A stretch of DNA of 64,000 bases from NCBI GenBank assembly GCA_964424115.1, contig CAYRHN010000001.1, forward strand, positions 310,001 through 374,000. The letters run 5' to 3'. The position numbers and the translations under genes were made by a program. This stretch comes from CAYRHN01 sp964424115 (GTDB lineage: Bacteria > Chloroflexota > Anaerolineae > Anaerolineales > Anaerolineaceae). Below the pieces are notes generated by a model that saw nothing but the letters and a program-made list of their open reading frames with translations, was not told the origin of the DNA and searched no databases. Positions 25,095-34,911 of the stretch are shown piece by piece (position 1 is the stretch's first letter; every line of letters starts with the position of its first letter).

Positions 25095-26943
25095 ATTTGA
25101 GCGATTCTGCAATGATTTCTTGGATCCTACCAATCATGCTGGCCGGATCTGGATGGAGGCCCTCAATTAAGAGGGCATTCTCAAAGATTTGAAAAATGAC
25201 ATTTTGCCGACGGGGATCATCAGAGGGCAGATTTAGCAACCTTTGCAATATGATATGATTTGGATTGATTTCCAATACTTTTTTAGGCGCTTCAAAATCC
25301 TTGTTTAAAAGGCGATAAACGCGTTGCATGGATTGGTCTGGAGAACCCTGCGGATCGACCAAACGGGCGGGGGAATCTACCAGACGGTCGCTGGTACGTA
25401 CATCTGTGACTCTTTCGCCCAGTGTGGATTTAAAAGCTTCAACAAGGGCGGCGCATTTAATTTCATCTAAGGCGGGTTTGTTACTATCCTGTTCTGGCGA
25501 CGTAACCTTTGGCGCCGTTTCATTGGCAATATTTGCCAGGTCGTGAGTGTGGTATTTGGTGAGCTTCAGGAGTAAAAAGGAATCAAGGGGATCCGTGAGA
25601 TAAATAACTTCGATATCCTGGAGGCGATAAGGATCCAGATGAGGGCTATAGCGAATTGAGCGGTCATCATCCCCTAGAATGTAATAAATCTTTTCTTGAG
25701 CAGGTTTCATGCGAGAAAGGTAATCATCCAGAGAGACCCATTCGTCGGGATGCGTGTTGGTGTGAAACCGCAATAAGGGATATAGATTTTCGGGCTCAGA
25801 GGGGTCTGTTGCAATGCCTTGCTTGATAGCGCGACCAAAGCTCACCCAAAACCCTAGATATTTTTCGGGATTGTCTTTGGCGGTGTTTTTCAATGTATCG
25901 ACAACTTTATTTGTAACCAACTTTTTGAGTTGAGCCATGACGCGGTTGGCTTGAATTGTCTCACGGGAAATATTCAGTGGAAGATCCTCTGAATCAACCA
26001 CTCCCTCAATGAAATCGAGATACTCGGGAAGCAAATCCTTGCAATATTCTTGTATGAGGACTTTTCGGGAATAGAGCTTTAAGCCGGGCTCGTGTCGAGG
26101 GGAGAAGAAAGCTCGCTCTGATGAGGTCGGCACAAATAGCAGGGCATACATTTGTACGGGGGCATCCACATTCATGTGGGCGTATGCTAACGGAGGTTGA
26201 TGATCCAGAGTGAGTTGTTTGTAGAATTCATGGATCTCACTCTCTTCGGTTTGTCGAGGTGCCTGCCTCCAAATAGCAGTTTGGCGGTTAATTTGTTCTG
26301 TTTGATCCGAGATGAAAATTGGGAAGGGAATAAAATCAGAATGTCTGCGAACTATCTCGCGAAGACGGGATTCTTGAGTAAATTCAACAGCGTCTTCTTT
26401 AAGAGTAATGATCACTTCGGTTCCGCGGTTTTGTTTTTCACACGGCTCAATGGTGTACGCATCATCCGCTGTGCTAAACCACGATACAGCCTCTGAGCCA
26501 AGTTTATAGGAACGAGAATTGACGCGGATGGATTCTGCTACCATGAACGCAGAGTAAAATCCAACGCCAAACTGGCCGATAATATCTGTTATTTTTGCAT
26601 CTTTTTCCTGAGCTGCTTGCATAAATGCGCGAGCTCCGGAATGAGCAATTGTGCCTAAGTTTTGATCTATTTCGTCAGCAGTCATTCCCAGGCCTGTGTC
26701 GGTAATTGTCAGGGTTCTTTTCTCGGCATCTGGATAAAGGCGGATTTCAAGAGTTTTATCTGCGTCCAGAATGTTGTGGTTGGTTAGCATCTCAAAATTA
26801 AGACGGGTTAAGGCGTCGGATGCGTTGGAAATCAATTCGCGGAGAAAAATCTCCCGTTCAGTATAAAGGGAATGGATGAGAATATTGAGTAATTGACGAG
26901 TTTCTGCTTTGAATGGAATAGGGCTGTTGTTGGATGAAACCAT
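25093..26943 (-). CDS. htpG: Hsp90-family molecular chaperone HtpG
   Basis: An ATP-driven chaperone of 616 aa. The N-terminal GHKL ATPase shows LRELISNASDAL, DTGLGM and GQFGVGFYSAF. The middle domain has the catalytic Arg region (PLNISRE), and a C-terminal dimerisation domain follows. GGAGG lies nine bases before the ATG. It is 50 bases downstream of the MFS gene on the same strand and may be co-transcribed. Length and motifs are normal. Confidence 0.97.
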   Translation of the reverse strand: MVSSNNSPIPFKAETRQLLNILIHSLYTEREIFLRELISNASDALTRLNFEMLTNHNILDADKTLEIRLYPDAEKRTLTITDTGLGMTADEIDQNLGTIAHSGARAFMQAAQEKDAKITDIIGQFGVGFYSAFMVAESIRVNSRSYKLGSEAVSWFSTADDAYTIEPCEKQNRGTEVIITLKEDAVEFTQESRLREIVRRHSDFIPFPIFISDQTEQINRQTAIWRQAPRQTEESEIHEFYKQLTLDHQPPLAYAHMNVDAPVQMYALLFVPTSSERAFFSPRHEPGLKLYSRKVLIQEYCKDLLPEYLDFIEGVVDSEDLPLNISRETIQANRVMAQLKKLVTNKVVDTLKNTAKDNPEKYLGFWVSFGRAIKQGIATDPSEPENLYPLLRFHTNTHPDEWVSLDDYLSRMKPAQEKIYYILGDDDRSIRYSPHLDPYRLQDIEVIYLTDPLDSFLLLKLTKYHTHDLANIANETAPKVTSPEQDSNKPALDEIKCAALVEAFKSTLGERVTDVRTSDRLVDSPARLVDPQGSPDQSMQRVYRLLNKDFEAPKKVLEINPNHIILQRLLNLPSDDPRRQNVIFQIFENALLIEGLHPDPASMIGRIQEIIAESLK

Positions 26944-26993
26944 AGGGATGCACCTCCGAATATTTATTTGCTTATATCTTAAGAAAATTAGAA

Positions 26994-28244
26994 TTACGTA
27001 AGCACAGGGTCTTGTCTTGTTTCATGTATTGTTAATTGAACAATAATGATTGTAATCACAGCAGCTACAGCACTGGTAATAAAAGTCGCAGAATATCCGT
27101 AACTGTCAGCCAGCCAACCGCCGATGAGGGGAGCCCCAAATGTGGCCGGGAAGATTAGTGTGTTGGCAATCCCCACATAAGTAGGCCGTTCCTGTTCCGG
27201 CCCGTACTCAAGGGTCAGCGCCATTGTGATCACCCAGAAAGCTACACCCGCAAGCGCAGAAAGGGCCATTATTATATAAAAGTACGAAGAATCAGGCGCA
27301 ATTAATGCCAAGATCGCGCCCAGAAAACTGGAAGCAACCCCGATTTGGAGAGCCATTTTCCGACTCAAGTGGTCGGCTACCCATCCAAGTAGTGGGTTGG
27401 CAATCACCTGGGCGATTAATTGTTCGCCTACGAGGATGCCTGCTGCAGCAGTGGTCATGCCAAGTTTTTGAGTGGGAAATACAACATAGAACGAAGAAGC
27501 CATCAACGCGAACTGAAAAAATAATCGAACAATCACAAACCAGCGAAATCCCTTGTCTTTTATTAGAATCCTACGAATATTAGCCCATAAAGAGCCGCGC
27601 ATATGGGCATCCGGTTCGACCGGGCGAGTGGTTTCGCGTGTCATGTTAAGAAATATCCAGGATAGAGCCATGCCCAATGAGGCAAGTAAGAAACACCCAG
27701 CATAATTTGTGGGATAACTGACATAGAATAAAATCATACCTGCGATTGTTGAACTTGCTGCAGCCATAAGATTGGCGGCGGCAGATTGCAGCCCTAAGAA
27801 AGTGGCGCGATAATCTGATGGGATGATTTTAGCAATCAGGTTCTGCCAGGCGTTGGCGGTCAATCCAGCTCCCAAGCCTTGCCAGATCAATAAGATGAAC
27901 GCGATCCAAATTGCGAGTTGGTTTCCCAAGAGCGGTATCAAATAGGCCGTGATGGCAAGGCCGAGGAAAGGCAGCCTCTCCTGAGTTGTCATCAGCATCA
28001 CAAATGGACGAAAACGCTCCAATTTTTGTAATTTGCGTGCGGTTAGGAGCTGGGGAAGTTGCCATCCAGCAGAATGGATTGCCGGCACCAGGCCAATTAA
28101 AGTGGCTGATGAGGTTAATGTACCAATAAATAATTGAACAATTCCTACAAATGAAGCAAAACCGATCCCAAATCCGAAAAAGGCACCGTCCAGTAAATTG
28201 ACGATATAGTTGTGTCTCAGATCGGGGCGCGTTGGAGATTCCAT
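26994..28244 (-). CDS. Major facilitator superfamily transporter
   Basis: 416 aa with about twelve hydrophobic helices and a polar central loop near residues 200-225 (TRETTRPVEPDAH). The substrate cannot be read. The conserved FQFALMASSFYVVFP segment begins the second half. An extended -10 promoter (TGGTATAAT) lies immediately upstream and is divergent from tex. Confidence 0.85.
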   Translation of the reverse strand: MESPTRPDLRHNYIVNLLDGAFFGFGIGFASFVGIVQLFIGTLTSSATLIGLVPAIHSAGWQLPQLLTARKLQKLERFRPFVMLMTTQERLPFLGLAITAYLIPLLGNQLAIWIAFILLIWQGLGAGLTANAWQNLIAKIIPSDYRATFLGLQSAAANLMAAASSTIAGMILFYVSYPTNYAGCFLLASLGMALSWIFLNMTRETTRPVEPDAHMRGSLWANIRRILIKDKGFRWFVIVRLFFQFALMASSFYVVFPTQKLGMTTAAAGILVGEQLIAQVIANPLLGWVADHLSRKMALQIGVASSFLGAILALIAPDSSYFYIIMALSALAGVAFWVITMALTLEYGPEQERPTYVGIANTLIFPATFGAPLIGGWLADSYGYSATFITSAVAAVITIIIVQLTIHETRQDPVLT

Positions 28245-28247
28245 CTG

Positions 28248-28275
28248 TTGGATTATACCAGTCCTGTGTTAGAAT
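28248..28275 (+). promoter_or_regulatory. Promoter for tex and the ABC exporter
   Basis: TTGGAT at 28248-28253 and TAGAAT at 28270-28275 are 16 bases apart, 25 bases before the tex start. It overlaps the divergent MFS promoter. Confidence 0.45.
28252..28260 (-). promoter_or_regulatory. Extended -10 promoter for the MFS gene
   Basis: On the minus strand the sequence is TGGTATAAT, a perfect TATAAT with the TGn extension. The start would lie within or very near the first codons, giving a short or absent leader. Confidence 0.5.
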
Positions 28276-28299
28276 TACCTTTCGAATGGAGAAACGAAC

Positions 28300-30432
28300 A
28301 TGATAGACCACGTTGAACACATTGCTCGAACTATGAATCTTACCAAGCCGCAAGTCAATGCGGTGGTTGACATGTTGGACGAGGGGAATACGATTCCCTT
28401 TATTGCGCGTTATCGAAAAGAGCGCACCGGTGGGTTGGACGAAGAACAACTCCGCCAAATTGAGGATTTGTTGGGGCGGCAACGGGCGTTGTCGGAGAGA
28501 CGGGATACTATCCTTGCTTCTATTGAAGAGCAGGGAAAATTGACCCCGGAGCTAAAGGAAAAGGTGCTTGCAGCGGTAACTCTCACTGAACTTGAGGATA
28601 TTTATCAACCATATAAACCTAAAAGAAGAACGCGTGCTATGATCGCTAAGGAACGCGGATTGTTGCCCCTGGCAGAGAGGATTTTGCAGCAGGCGTGGAT
28701 GAATCAAAGCGCCGAGAAGTTAGCCGAAGCATTCTTGAATGAGGATGTTCCGACAATTGAAGATGCCCTTGCTGGAGCGCGCGATATTGTAGCTGAGACG
28801 ATCAGTGATCAAACTGAAATTCGTCAATTAACCCGTCAACGAGCTATGCAATGGGGCACACTCTACGCGGAAAAAATTGATGACGCAGTAGATGAACGTG
28901 CTGTTTACGAGGCGTATTACCAATTTGAAGGGCGCGTGGATCGGATTCGCCCACATCAAACGCTGGCTATTAATAGAGGAGAAAACGAGAAAATATTGCG
29001 GGTGCGGATGCAAATCCCAGAGCGAGACTGGCAGGATATTATGAGAGCAAAATTCCCCCCCGATCGGCGCTCGCCTTTTCATGACCAGTTGATCCTTGCA
29101 ATGGCTGATGGCGCGGAAAGATTATTGCTTCCGGCAATTGAACGGGATGTGCGGCGAGAATTGACGGAGCGGGCTGAAAAGTCAGCCATTGCGGTGTTCG
29201 CGTCTAATCTGAAGGCGTTGTTAAGCCAACCTCCATTGGTTGGTTATGTTGTAATGGGGCTTGACCCCGGATTTAGAACGGGCTGCAAGGTGGCAATTGT
29301 TGATGAAACGGGTAAGCTGCTTTGTGTTGATACTGTTTATCCCCATGAGCCTCAAAAGAGGTGGAAAGAAACCCTGGACAAACTCCGGGCGTTGGTAGAG
29401 AAGTATTGTGTTACTTTGATAACGATTGGGAATGGTACGGCATCTCGCGAAACAGAACGGCTAGCAGTGGATTTGATTCAGGCTACTGAAACTCCTTTGC
29501 ATTACTTAATTACCAATGAGGCTGGCGCCAGTGTTTACAGCGCCAGCCCACTGGCGCGGGCAGAATTTCCGACGATTGATGTGAGCCTAAGGGGCGCTGT
29601 TTCGATTGCGCGCAGAGTTCAGGATCCGTTGGCCGAGTTAGTGAAGATCGATCCTAAATCGATCGGGGTTGGATTGTACCAACATGATGTTAACCAGAAA
29701 GAATTGGAAAAAGCTCTTTATGGGGTAGTAGAAGATATGGTCAACCGAGTCGGCGTGGATGTAAACACAGCTTCGGCATCTCTCTTGACTAACGTCGCAG
29801 GTATTGGCCCCAAATTGGCTGAACGCATTGTGGCCTATCGAGACGAAAAAGGTCCATATAGAACAAGGACCTCACTTAAAGAAGTGCAAGGATTAGGGCC
29901 AAAAGCATTTGAGCAATCTTCGGGGTTTTTACGGATCCGCGGGGGAGATCAACCGCTAGATGCAAGTGCCATCCACCCAGAGAGTTATGGCGTTGCGAGC
30001 AAGATCGTCCAATTTTGTGGGATTAAAATGGATATGCCTTTAGAGGATAAGCAAAAGAAGATCGACGCATTCATCAAAGCCAAGCCACTAACAGCATGGG
30101 CCGCGGAGATGAATTGCGGGGTTCCAACCCTTTCCGATATCCTGGAGCAGTTGATCCGGCCCGGACGCGATCCGCGGCAAGATCTGCCTTTGCCGATCCT
30201 GCGTAGTGACGTGCTTTCCATGGACCAATTGACAACAGGAATGTGCCTTAAGGGAACGGTAAGAAATGTAGTGGATTTTGGCGCGTTCGTTGACATTGGT
30301 GTCAAGCATGATGGCTTGCTTCACCGTAGCCAGGTACCACCAGGCACAAGTCTGCAGGTTGGTGATATTGTTGATGTGGAAATCCTGAAAGTTGAAATTG
30401 AGCGCGGCCGGATTTCATTAAAAGTGAGGTAA
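28300..30432 (+). CDS. tex: Tex family RNA-binding transcription accessory protein
   Basis: A 710-aa Spt6-related protein. The N-terminal region starts with the conserved LDEGNTIPFIARYRKERTGG. A YqgF-like RNase H fold follows (VMGLDPGFRTGCKVAIVD, about 318-335), then helix-hairpin-helix motifs (ASLLTNVAGIGPKLAERIV) and a C-terminal S1 RNA-binding domain (GTVRNVVDFGAFVDIGVKHDG). It probably binds nucleic acid during transcription. GGAG precedes the ATG. It ends two bases before the ABC exporter gene. Confidence 0.96.
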   Translation: MIDHVEHIARTMNLTKPQVNAVVDMLDEGNTIPFIARYRKERTGGLDEEQLRQIEDLLGRQRALSERRDTILASIEEQGKLTPELKEKVLAAVTLTELEDIYQPYKPKRRTRAMIAKERGLLPLAERILQQAWMNQSAEKLAEAFLNEDVPTIEDALAGARDIVAETISDQTEIRQLTRQRAMQWGTLYAEKIDDAVDERAVYEAYYQFEGRVDRIRPHQTLAINRGENEKILRVRMQIPERDWQDIMRAKFPPDRRSPFHDQLILAMADGAERLLLPAIERDVRRELTERAEKSAIAVFASNLKALLSQPPLVGYVVMGLDPGFRTGCKVAIVDETGKLLCVDTVYPHEPQKRWKETLDKLRALVEKYCVTLITIGNGTASRETERLAVDLIQATETPLHYLITNEAGASVYSASPLARAEFPTIDVSLRGAVSIARRVQDPLAELVKIDPKSIGVGLYQHDVNQKELEKALYGVVEDMVNRVGVDVNTASASLLTNVAGIGPKLAERIVAYRDEKGPYRTRTSLKEVQGLGPKAFEQSSGFLRIRGGDQPLDASAIHPESYGVASKIVQFCGIKMDMPLEDKQKKIDAFIKAKPLTAWAAEMNCGVPTLSDILEQLIRPGRDPRQDLPLPILRSDVLSMDQLTTGMCLKGTVRNVVDFGAFVDIGVKHDGLLHRSQVPPGTSLQVGDIVDVEILKVEIERGRISLKVR

Positions 30433-30434
30433 GC

Positions 30435-32228
30435 ATGGCAACCACAGAATTGGCAGAATTTACTCTGAAATCCACTTTTAAGACTAACAGAAGAGGCCCA
30501 GTACGCTGGGTGTTATCTCATGCGGTGCGGCATTGGGCGATCTTGATCATTGCAATAGGGGGTGCGTTTGGAAATGCAGCATTAATGGGGGTGTCCTCGG
30601 TATTGATCGGGGAGGCTTTTTCGGCTGTTTTGGCCCCCGTGCCCCAGTTAGAGAGACTTTTGCAGATCGCCATCATCATTGCGCTTTCGCAACTGATGCG
30701 CGGCGTATTGCAATTTGGGAGAAATTTTGGTTTCGAGCTTGTTGCGCAACGCGTTGAACGAAATGTGCGAAATGAATTGTATGGAAATCTGCTAGGAAAA
30801 AGCATGACATTCCATAATCTGCAGCCTGTGGGGGATACTATGGCTCGGGCTACCAATGATGTTCGTGAAGTGAACTTCTTGTTCAGCCCCGGTGTGAATA
30901 TGGTTATCGGTTCGATAAATTTCCTGATCATGCCCTTGATCTTGACCCCGGCAAGGTACAATCCGACCTTGATGCTGGTTCCTGCATTGTTCATCGTGGT
31001 ATATTTCATCGCTTTACGAGCCTATTTACGCCGATTATCCCCGATCACGGATGAAGTGCGGGAATCCTTTGGAGAACTCAATACTCGGTTGAATGAGGCG
31101 CTGGACGGGATTGAAACCGTAAAAGGTTCTTCGCAAGAGGCAAGTGAAGTCAAATTGTTTGAGCGAAATGCAACCCGATACCGGAATGCTGCAGTTACCC
31201 AGGGGAATGAAGAGGCCCGTTTTATTCCGCTGTTGATTTACAGTGTTGCCCTCGCCGGGGGGTTACTCCATGCGCTGATCCTTTACCAACAAGGTGTATT
31301 GACTGATATCGGCGATGTGGTGGGGTATTTTGGACTGCTCATGATGTTAGACTTTCCAACCTTTACCTCGTTATGGGCATATTCTCAAATATCGCTTGGG
31401 TTGGCGGGTGCCAGACGCATTTTGGAATTAATGAATCGCGAAAACGACCTGGATCAGAATAATGCTGGTTATACGGGGCAGATGCGAGGCGAAATTGAAT
31501 TTGCGAAAGTCTGTTTTGCTTACCCGGATGGAAATAATGACGAAAATGGACAACGTGATTGCACATTGACGGGGATTACTTTTGCGGTACCAGCTGGAAA
31601 GACTGTGGCAATCGTGGGACAAACGGGTAGCGGTAAAACTTCCCTGGCAAAATTGATCAATCGGATCTACGACGTGACAGATGGCAACGTGAAGGTTGAT
31701 GGTGTGGATGTGCGTGATTGGAACCTTGAAACCCTCCGGCGTCGAATTTCGATCATTGAGCAAGATGTTTTTCTGTTCTCGGATACGATTGCACAAAATA
31801 TTGCATTTGGCAAGCCTGGAGCTACCCAGGATGAAATTGAGGCAGCTGCAAAGGCCGCTCAGGCGCATGAATTTATCTCTTCCTTTGCAGACGGCTACCA
31901 GACAGTCATTGGCGAACGTGGAGTTACTCTTTCTGGAGGACAGCGACAACGTCTGGCTCTGGCACGGGCATTTCTTACCGATCCAAGAATATTAATTTTG
32001 GATGATTCCACCAGTGCCATCGACAGCGCCACAGAAGATAAGATCCAACAAGCCATTTTCAATGCGGCTCGTGGAAGAACCACATTGATCATTACACACC
32101 GGCTATCTCAAATTCGTTGGGCCGATCTCATTCTCGTAATGAAGCAAGGTGAGATCGCCGCTATAGGTTCCCACGAGGAATTAATGAAGAAATCGGAACC
32201 TTACCGACGGATATTTAGTGAATCGTAG
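30435..32228 (+). CDS. ABC exporter half-transporter with degenerate Walker B
   Basis: 597 aa: six membrane helices, then a nucleotide-binding domain. Walker A is GQTGSGKTS and the signature LSGGQRQRLALARAF is canonical. The Walker B end is LILDDSTSA, with Asp where the catalytic Glu should be. This is the degenerate subunit of a heterodimeric exporter such as TmrAB or BmrCD. GAGG lies five bases before the ATG, inside the end of tex. The substrate is unknown; lipids or drugs are usual for the family. Confidence 0.93.
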   Translation: MATTELAEFTLKSTFKTNRRGPVRWVLSHAVRHWAILIIAIGGAFGNAALMGVSSVLIGEAFSAVLAPVPQLERLLQIAIIIALSQLMRGVLQFGRNFGFELVAQRVERNVRNELYGNLLGKSMTFHNLQPVGDTMARATNDVREVNFLFSPGVNMVIGSINFLIMPLILTPARYNPTLMLVPALFIVVYFIALRAYLRRLSPITDEVRESFGELNTRLNEALDGIETVKGSSQEASEVKLFERNATRYRNAAVTQGNEEARFIPLLIYSVALAGGLLHALILYQQGVLTDIGDVVGYFGLLMMLDFPTFTSLWAYSQISLGLAGARRILELMNRENDLDQNNAGYTGQMRGEIEFAKVCFAYPDGNNDENGQRDCTLTGITFAVPAGKTVAIVGQTGSGKTSLAKLINRIYDVTDGNVKVDGVDVRDWNLETLRRRISIIEQDVFLFSDTIAQNIAFGKPGATQDEIEAAAKAAQAHEFISSFADGYQTVIGERGVTLSGGQRQRLALARAFLTDPRILILDDSTSAIDSATEDKIQQAIFNAARGRTTLIITHRLSQIRWADLILVMKQGEIAAIGSHEELMKKSEPYRRIFSES

Positions 32229-32249
32229 CAAATATCAAGGAATACTGAT

Positions 32250-34073
32250 ATGGGATTCTTCGAAGGTCTAGATCAAGAACAATATGATCGGCAATATACC
32301 GACCAACAATTAATACGCAGGATTTTGCCCTACTTTAAGCCACAGACGAAACGAATTGCGATTGTGACCGGAATGGTTATTTTAATCGCATTATTGGCGG
32401 CAATCCAGCCGATCGTTGTATCGAAAGGGGTGGATCTCTTACGTGTCCAACCCAAGATAGAGAGTATTTTATTGATTGGAGCCTCTGTGCTGTTGCTGGG
32501 GGTATTGATCTGGGTCGCAAACTGGTTCAGCCGACGGGCAATGACCCGTGCTACAGCGGATATTGTATTAGCTCTGGCCAAAGATGCGTTTCGAGCTGCG
32601 ACCATTCACGATTTGTCCTTTTATGATCAATTTTCATCAGGAAAAGTGGTTTCTCGCATTACTTCGGACACGAGAGACTTCGGACAATTATTTAGTTTAT
32701 TAACTGATTTTATCTCTCAGGTAGTTGAAAGCGGGTTCCTGGCAATTGTCTTGTTGACGTATGAATGGCGACTTGCCCTGGGGCTCTTTACATTGATCCC
32801 AATTGTGTTTCTACTGGGCATATCTTATCGAAACCTGGCTCGCAAAGTGACCAAGCAAGGGATGCGCGCTATGGCAAATGTAAACTCGACGATCAAGGAG
32901 ACCGTCAGCGGCATTGCTGTTGCCAAGAATTTCAGGCAGGAAGAAAGTATTTATAAGGAATTTGATAAGGCGAATCGCAAATCTTATCAGGTCAATGTGC
33001 GGAGGGGGTTGGTTCTTGCGATTATCTTCCCGACTATCAATACGATGGCCGGCATTGCAACGGCTCTTCTGGTGTACACAGGCGGAATGAGTGTAGTGCA
33101 AGGGGTGGTAACATTTGGGGCCTGGTATTTGTTCTTGCTAAGCCTGGATCGGTTCATGTTCCCAATTATGAACCTATCTTCGTTCTGGTCGACTGTGCAA
33201 AATAGTCTATCGGCAGCCGAACGTGTGTTCGCCCTTATTGATGCGACACCAGCTGTGATTCAAATTGGTAAGAACGAAGTTCCGCGCTTGCGGGGAGAGG
33301 TTGAATTTGATCATGTTCATTTCCAATATAAGGAAAACGAACCTGTTTTGGATGATTTCAGCTTAAAAATCCTACCTGCCGAAACGGTAGCCTTAGTGGG
33401 GCATACGGGCGCTGGTAAATCATCAATCGCCAAGTTAACTGCTCGTTTCTATGAATTTCAATCCGGAAGGATCTTAATCGATAGAAAGGATATTCGGGGT
33501 TTCGATTTGGAGAGTTATCGGCGGCAATTAGGAATTGTTTCGCAGGTACCTTTCCTTTTTTCAGGAACTGTGGCAGAAAACATCCGTTACGCGCGTCCCG
33601 AGGCTACTGCAGAAGAGATTGAACAACTTGCTTCTCAAATCGGAAATGGAGAATGGCTGGAGACTTTACCGCAAGGGTTGAGCACAGAGGTTGGGGAAAG
33701 AGGAGGACGGCTCTCGATGGGACAGCGGCAATTAGTATCTCTCATGCGGGTGCTTGTTCAAAAACCTGCCATTTTCATCCTTGACGAGGCGACCGCAAGC
33801 ATTGATCCATTTACTGAATGGCAGATCCAACAAGCACTCAATTTAATTTTGAAACAAACAACAAGTATTCTAATCGCACATCGTCTTTCCACCGTAAAAT
33901 CCGCAGATCGGATTGTGGTCGTTGAAAATGGCGGCATCATCGAAATGGGGAACCACACCGAATTGATGGCGAAAAACGGATATTATTCGGGACTTTATAA
34001 TACTTATTTCAGGCATCAAAGTCTGGCGTATGTCGAGGAAGCGCGGAGGTTGGCTGAAATCGCGACTGGGTGA
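32250..34073 (+). CDS. ABC exporter half-transporter, catalytic partner
   Basis: 607 aa with six membrane helices and a nucleotide-binding domain. Walker A is GHTGAGKSS and Walker B FILDEATAS has the catalytic Glu, but the signature is LSMGQRQLVSL, with Met for the first Gly. The defects complement those of the partner: its canonical signature meets this intact Walker B, and its degenerate site meets this altered signature. That asymmetry is the accepted mark of a heterodimeric exporter. It lies 21 bases after its partner and is followed by a hairpin terminator. Confidence 0.93.
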   Translation: MGFFEGLDQEQYDRQYTDQQLIRRILPYFKPQTKRIAIVTGMVILIALLAAIQPIVVSKGVDLLRVQPKIESILLIGASVLLLGVLIWVANWFSRRAMTRATADIVLALAKDAFRAATIHDLSFYDQFSSGKVVSRITSDTRDFGQLFSLLTDFISQVVESGFLAIVLLTYEWRLALGLFTLIPIVFLLGISYRNLARKVTKQGMRAMANVNSTIKETVSGIAVAKNFRQEESIYKEFDKANRKSYQVNVRRGLVLAIIFPTINTMAGIATALLVYTGGMSVVQGVVTFGAWYLFLLSLDRFMFPIMNLSSFWSTVQNSLSAAERVFALIDATPAVIQIGKNEVPRLRGEVEFDHVHFQYKENEPVLDDFSLKILPAETVALVGHTGAGKSSIAKLTARFYEFQSGRILIDRKDIRGFDLESYRRQLGIVSQVPFLFSGTVAENIRYARPEATAEEIEQLASQIGNGEWLETLPQGLSTEVGERGGRLSMGQRQLVSLMRVLVQKPAIFILDEATASIDPFTEWQIQQALNLILKQTTSILIAHRLSTVKSADRIVVVENGGIIEMGNHTELMAKNGYYSGLYNTYFRHQSLAYVEEARRLAEIATG

Positions 34074-34091
34074 GCATCGTTATCAAAAACA

Positions 34092-34145
34092 AGAGCAGCT
34101 TCAAAAGGTTAAATGCCCGATGAAGCTGCTCTCTTTAAAACAATC
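34092..34145. terminator. Terminator hairpin between the ABC exporter and sdhD-like gene
   Basis: A 12-bp stem (AGAGCAGCTTCA at 34092-34103, complement at 34131-34142) with a long 27-base loop, in a convergent intergenic space. The flanking T-tract is weak. Confidence 0.55.
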
Positions 34146-34510
34146 TACATAGCAGCAATATGAAATGTCAGCCAGGCGCCGTAGATAATGGCAAAAGCTC
34201 CCAAAATAATGAAAGCCCAATTGGCGATACGCAGAACATTGTTTGATGGGTTCATGTCCAAAAGAATACTTCGAAGCCCAAGAATCGAATGAGTAACAGC
34301 AAATATTAAGAAGGCGATTTCTACAATTGGTATGATTGGATTGTCATAATAGTTCAGCACATCCTGGTATGAAAGCAATCCACCGGGGGCTACCAGATGG
34401 TTTACGATCATGTGGAGGATAAGGAGACCGACAAGGATCAAACCAAAGACAATTTTAATTAACCAAAGCCATCCGCCTTCTCTTGGTTTTGCGCGTGAGA
34501 TGTTGTTCAT
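34145..34510 (-). CDS. sdhD: Complex II-type membrane anchor subunit, SdhD-like
   Basis: 121 aa with three membrane helices. His residues in LILHMIVNH and FAVTHSILGLR are placed like haem b ligands of succinate:quinone oxidoreductase anchors. It is the last gene of a group reading glpK, glpA-like, sdhB, sdhC, sdhD, 14 bases after sdhC. No SdhA is encoded here, so the partner dehydrogenase is probably the glycerol-3-phosphate oxidase. Confidence 0.75.
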   Translation of the reverse strand: MNNISRAKPREGGWLWLIKIVFGLILVGLLILHMIVNHLVAPGGLLSYQDVLNYYDNPIIPIVEIAFLIFAVTHSILGLRSILLDMNPSNNVLRIANWAFIILGAFAIIYGAWLTFHIAAM

Positions 34511-34524
34511 GTTTTTATATTCTC

Positions 34525-34911
34525 CTAGGCGGCAGAAAACATGTGAAGGGCAAAATAGATGATCAATGCAATCGAAACAGCCATGAGGGCAATAAAGGTT
34601 TGCTTTTGATGGCGAACCCCAACGCCGAAGCTATTTAATGCAATCCGAATCCCGTTAAGGCCGTGGATCAATACGGCAGCCACAACCAGCAATTCACCGA
34701 CTAATATGACGGGTGTCTTTGCCAGGGTGATAAAATCATTATAGGCGTTTTCTCCTACAGCTAGCTTGCTCAGCATGAAGAGATGCAAGGCCAAATATGC
34801 GGTCAAACCCAAAGCGGTTACTCGATTTAGAATAAAGGCCCAGGTTCCAATTTGACGGTAGCGAGGATCAAACCAGCGAAGAAGTTTTCGGGGAGAGGGT
34901 TCGTTCGTCAT
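34525..34911 (-). CDS. sdhC: Complex II-type cytochrome b subunit, SdhC-like
   Basis: 128 aa and three membrane helices. NRVTALGLTAYLALHLF and LIHGLNGIRIAL carry the conserved Arg/Ser-type quinone region and the haem-ligand His of the SdhC family. The start overlaps the sdhB stop (ATGA), so the membrane and iron-sulfur subunits are made together. Confidence 0.82.
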   Translation of the reverse strand: MTNEPSPRKLLRWFDPRYRQIGTWAFILNRVTALGLTAYLALHLFMLSKLAVGENAYNDFITLAKTPVILVGELLVVAAVLIHGLNGIRIALNSFGVGVRHQKQTFIALMAVSIALIIYFALHMFSAA

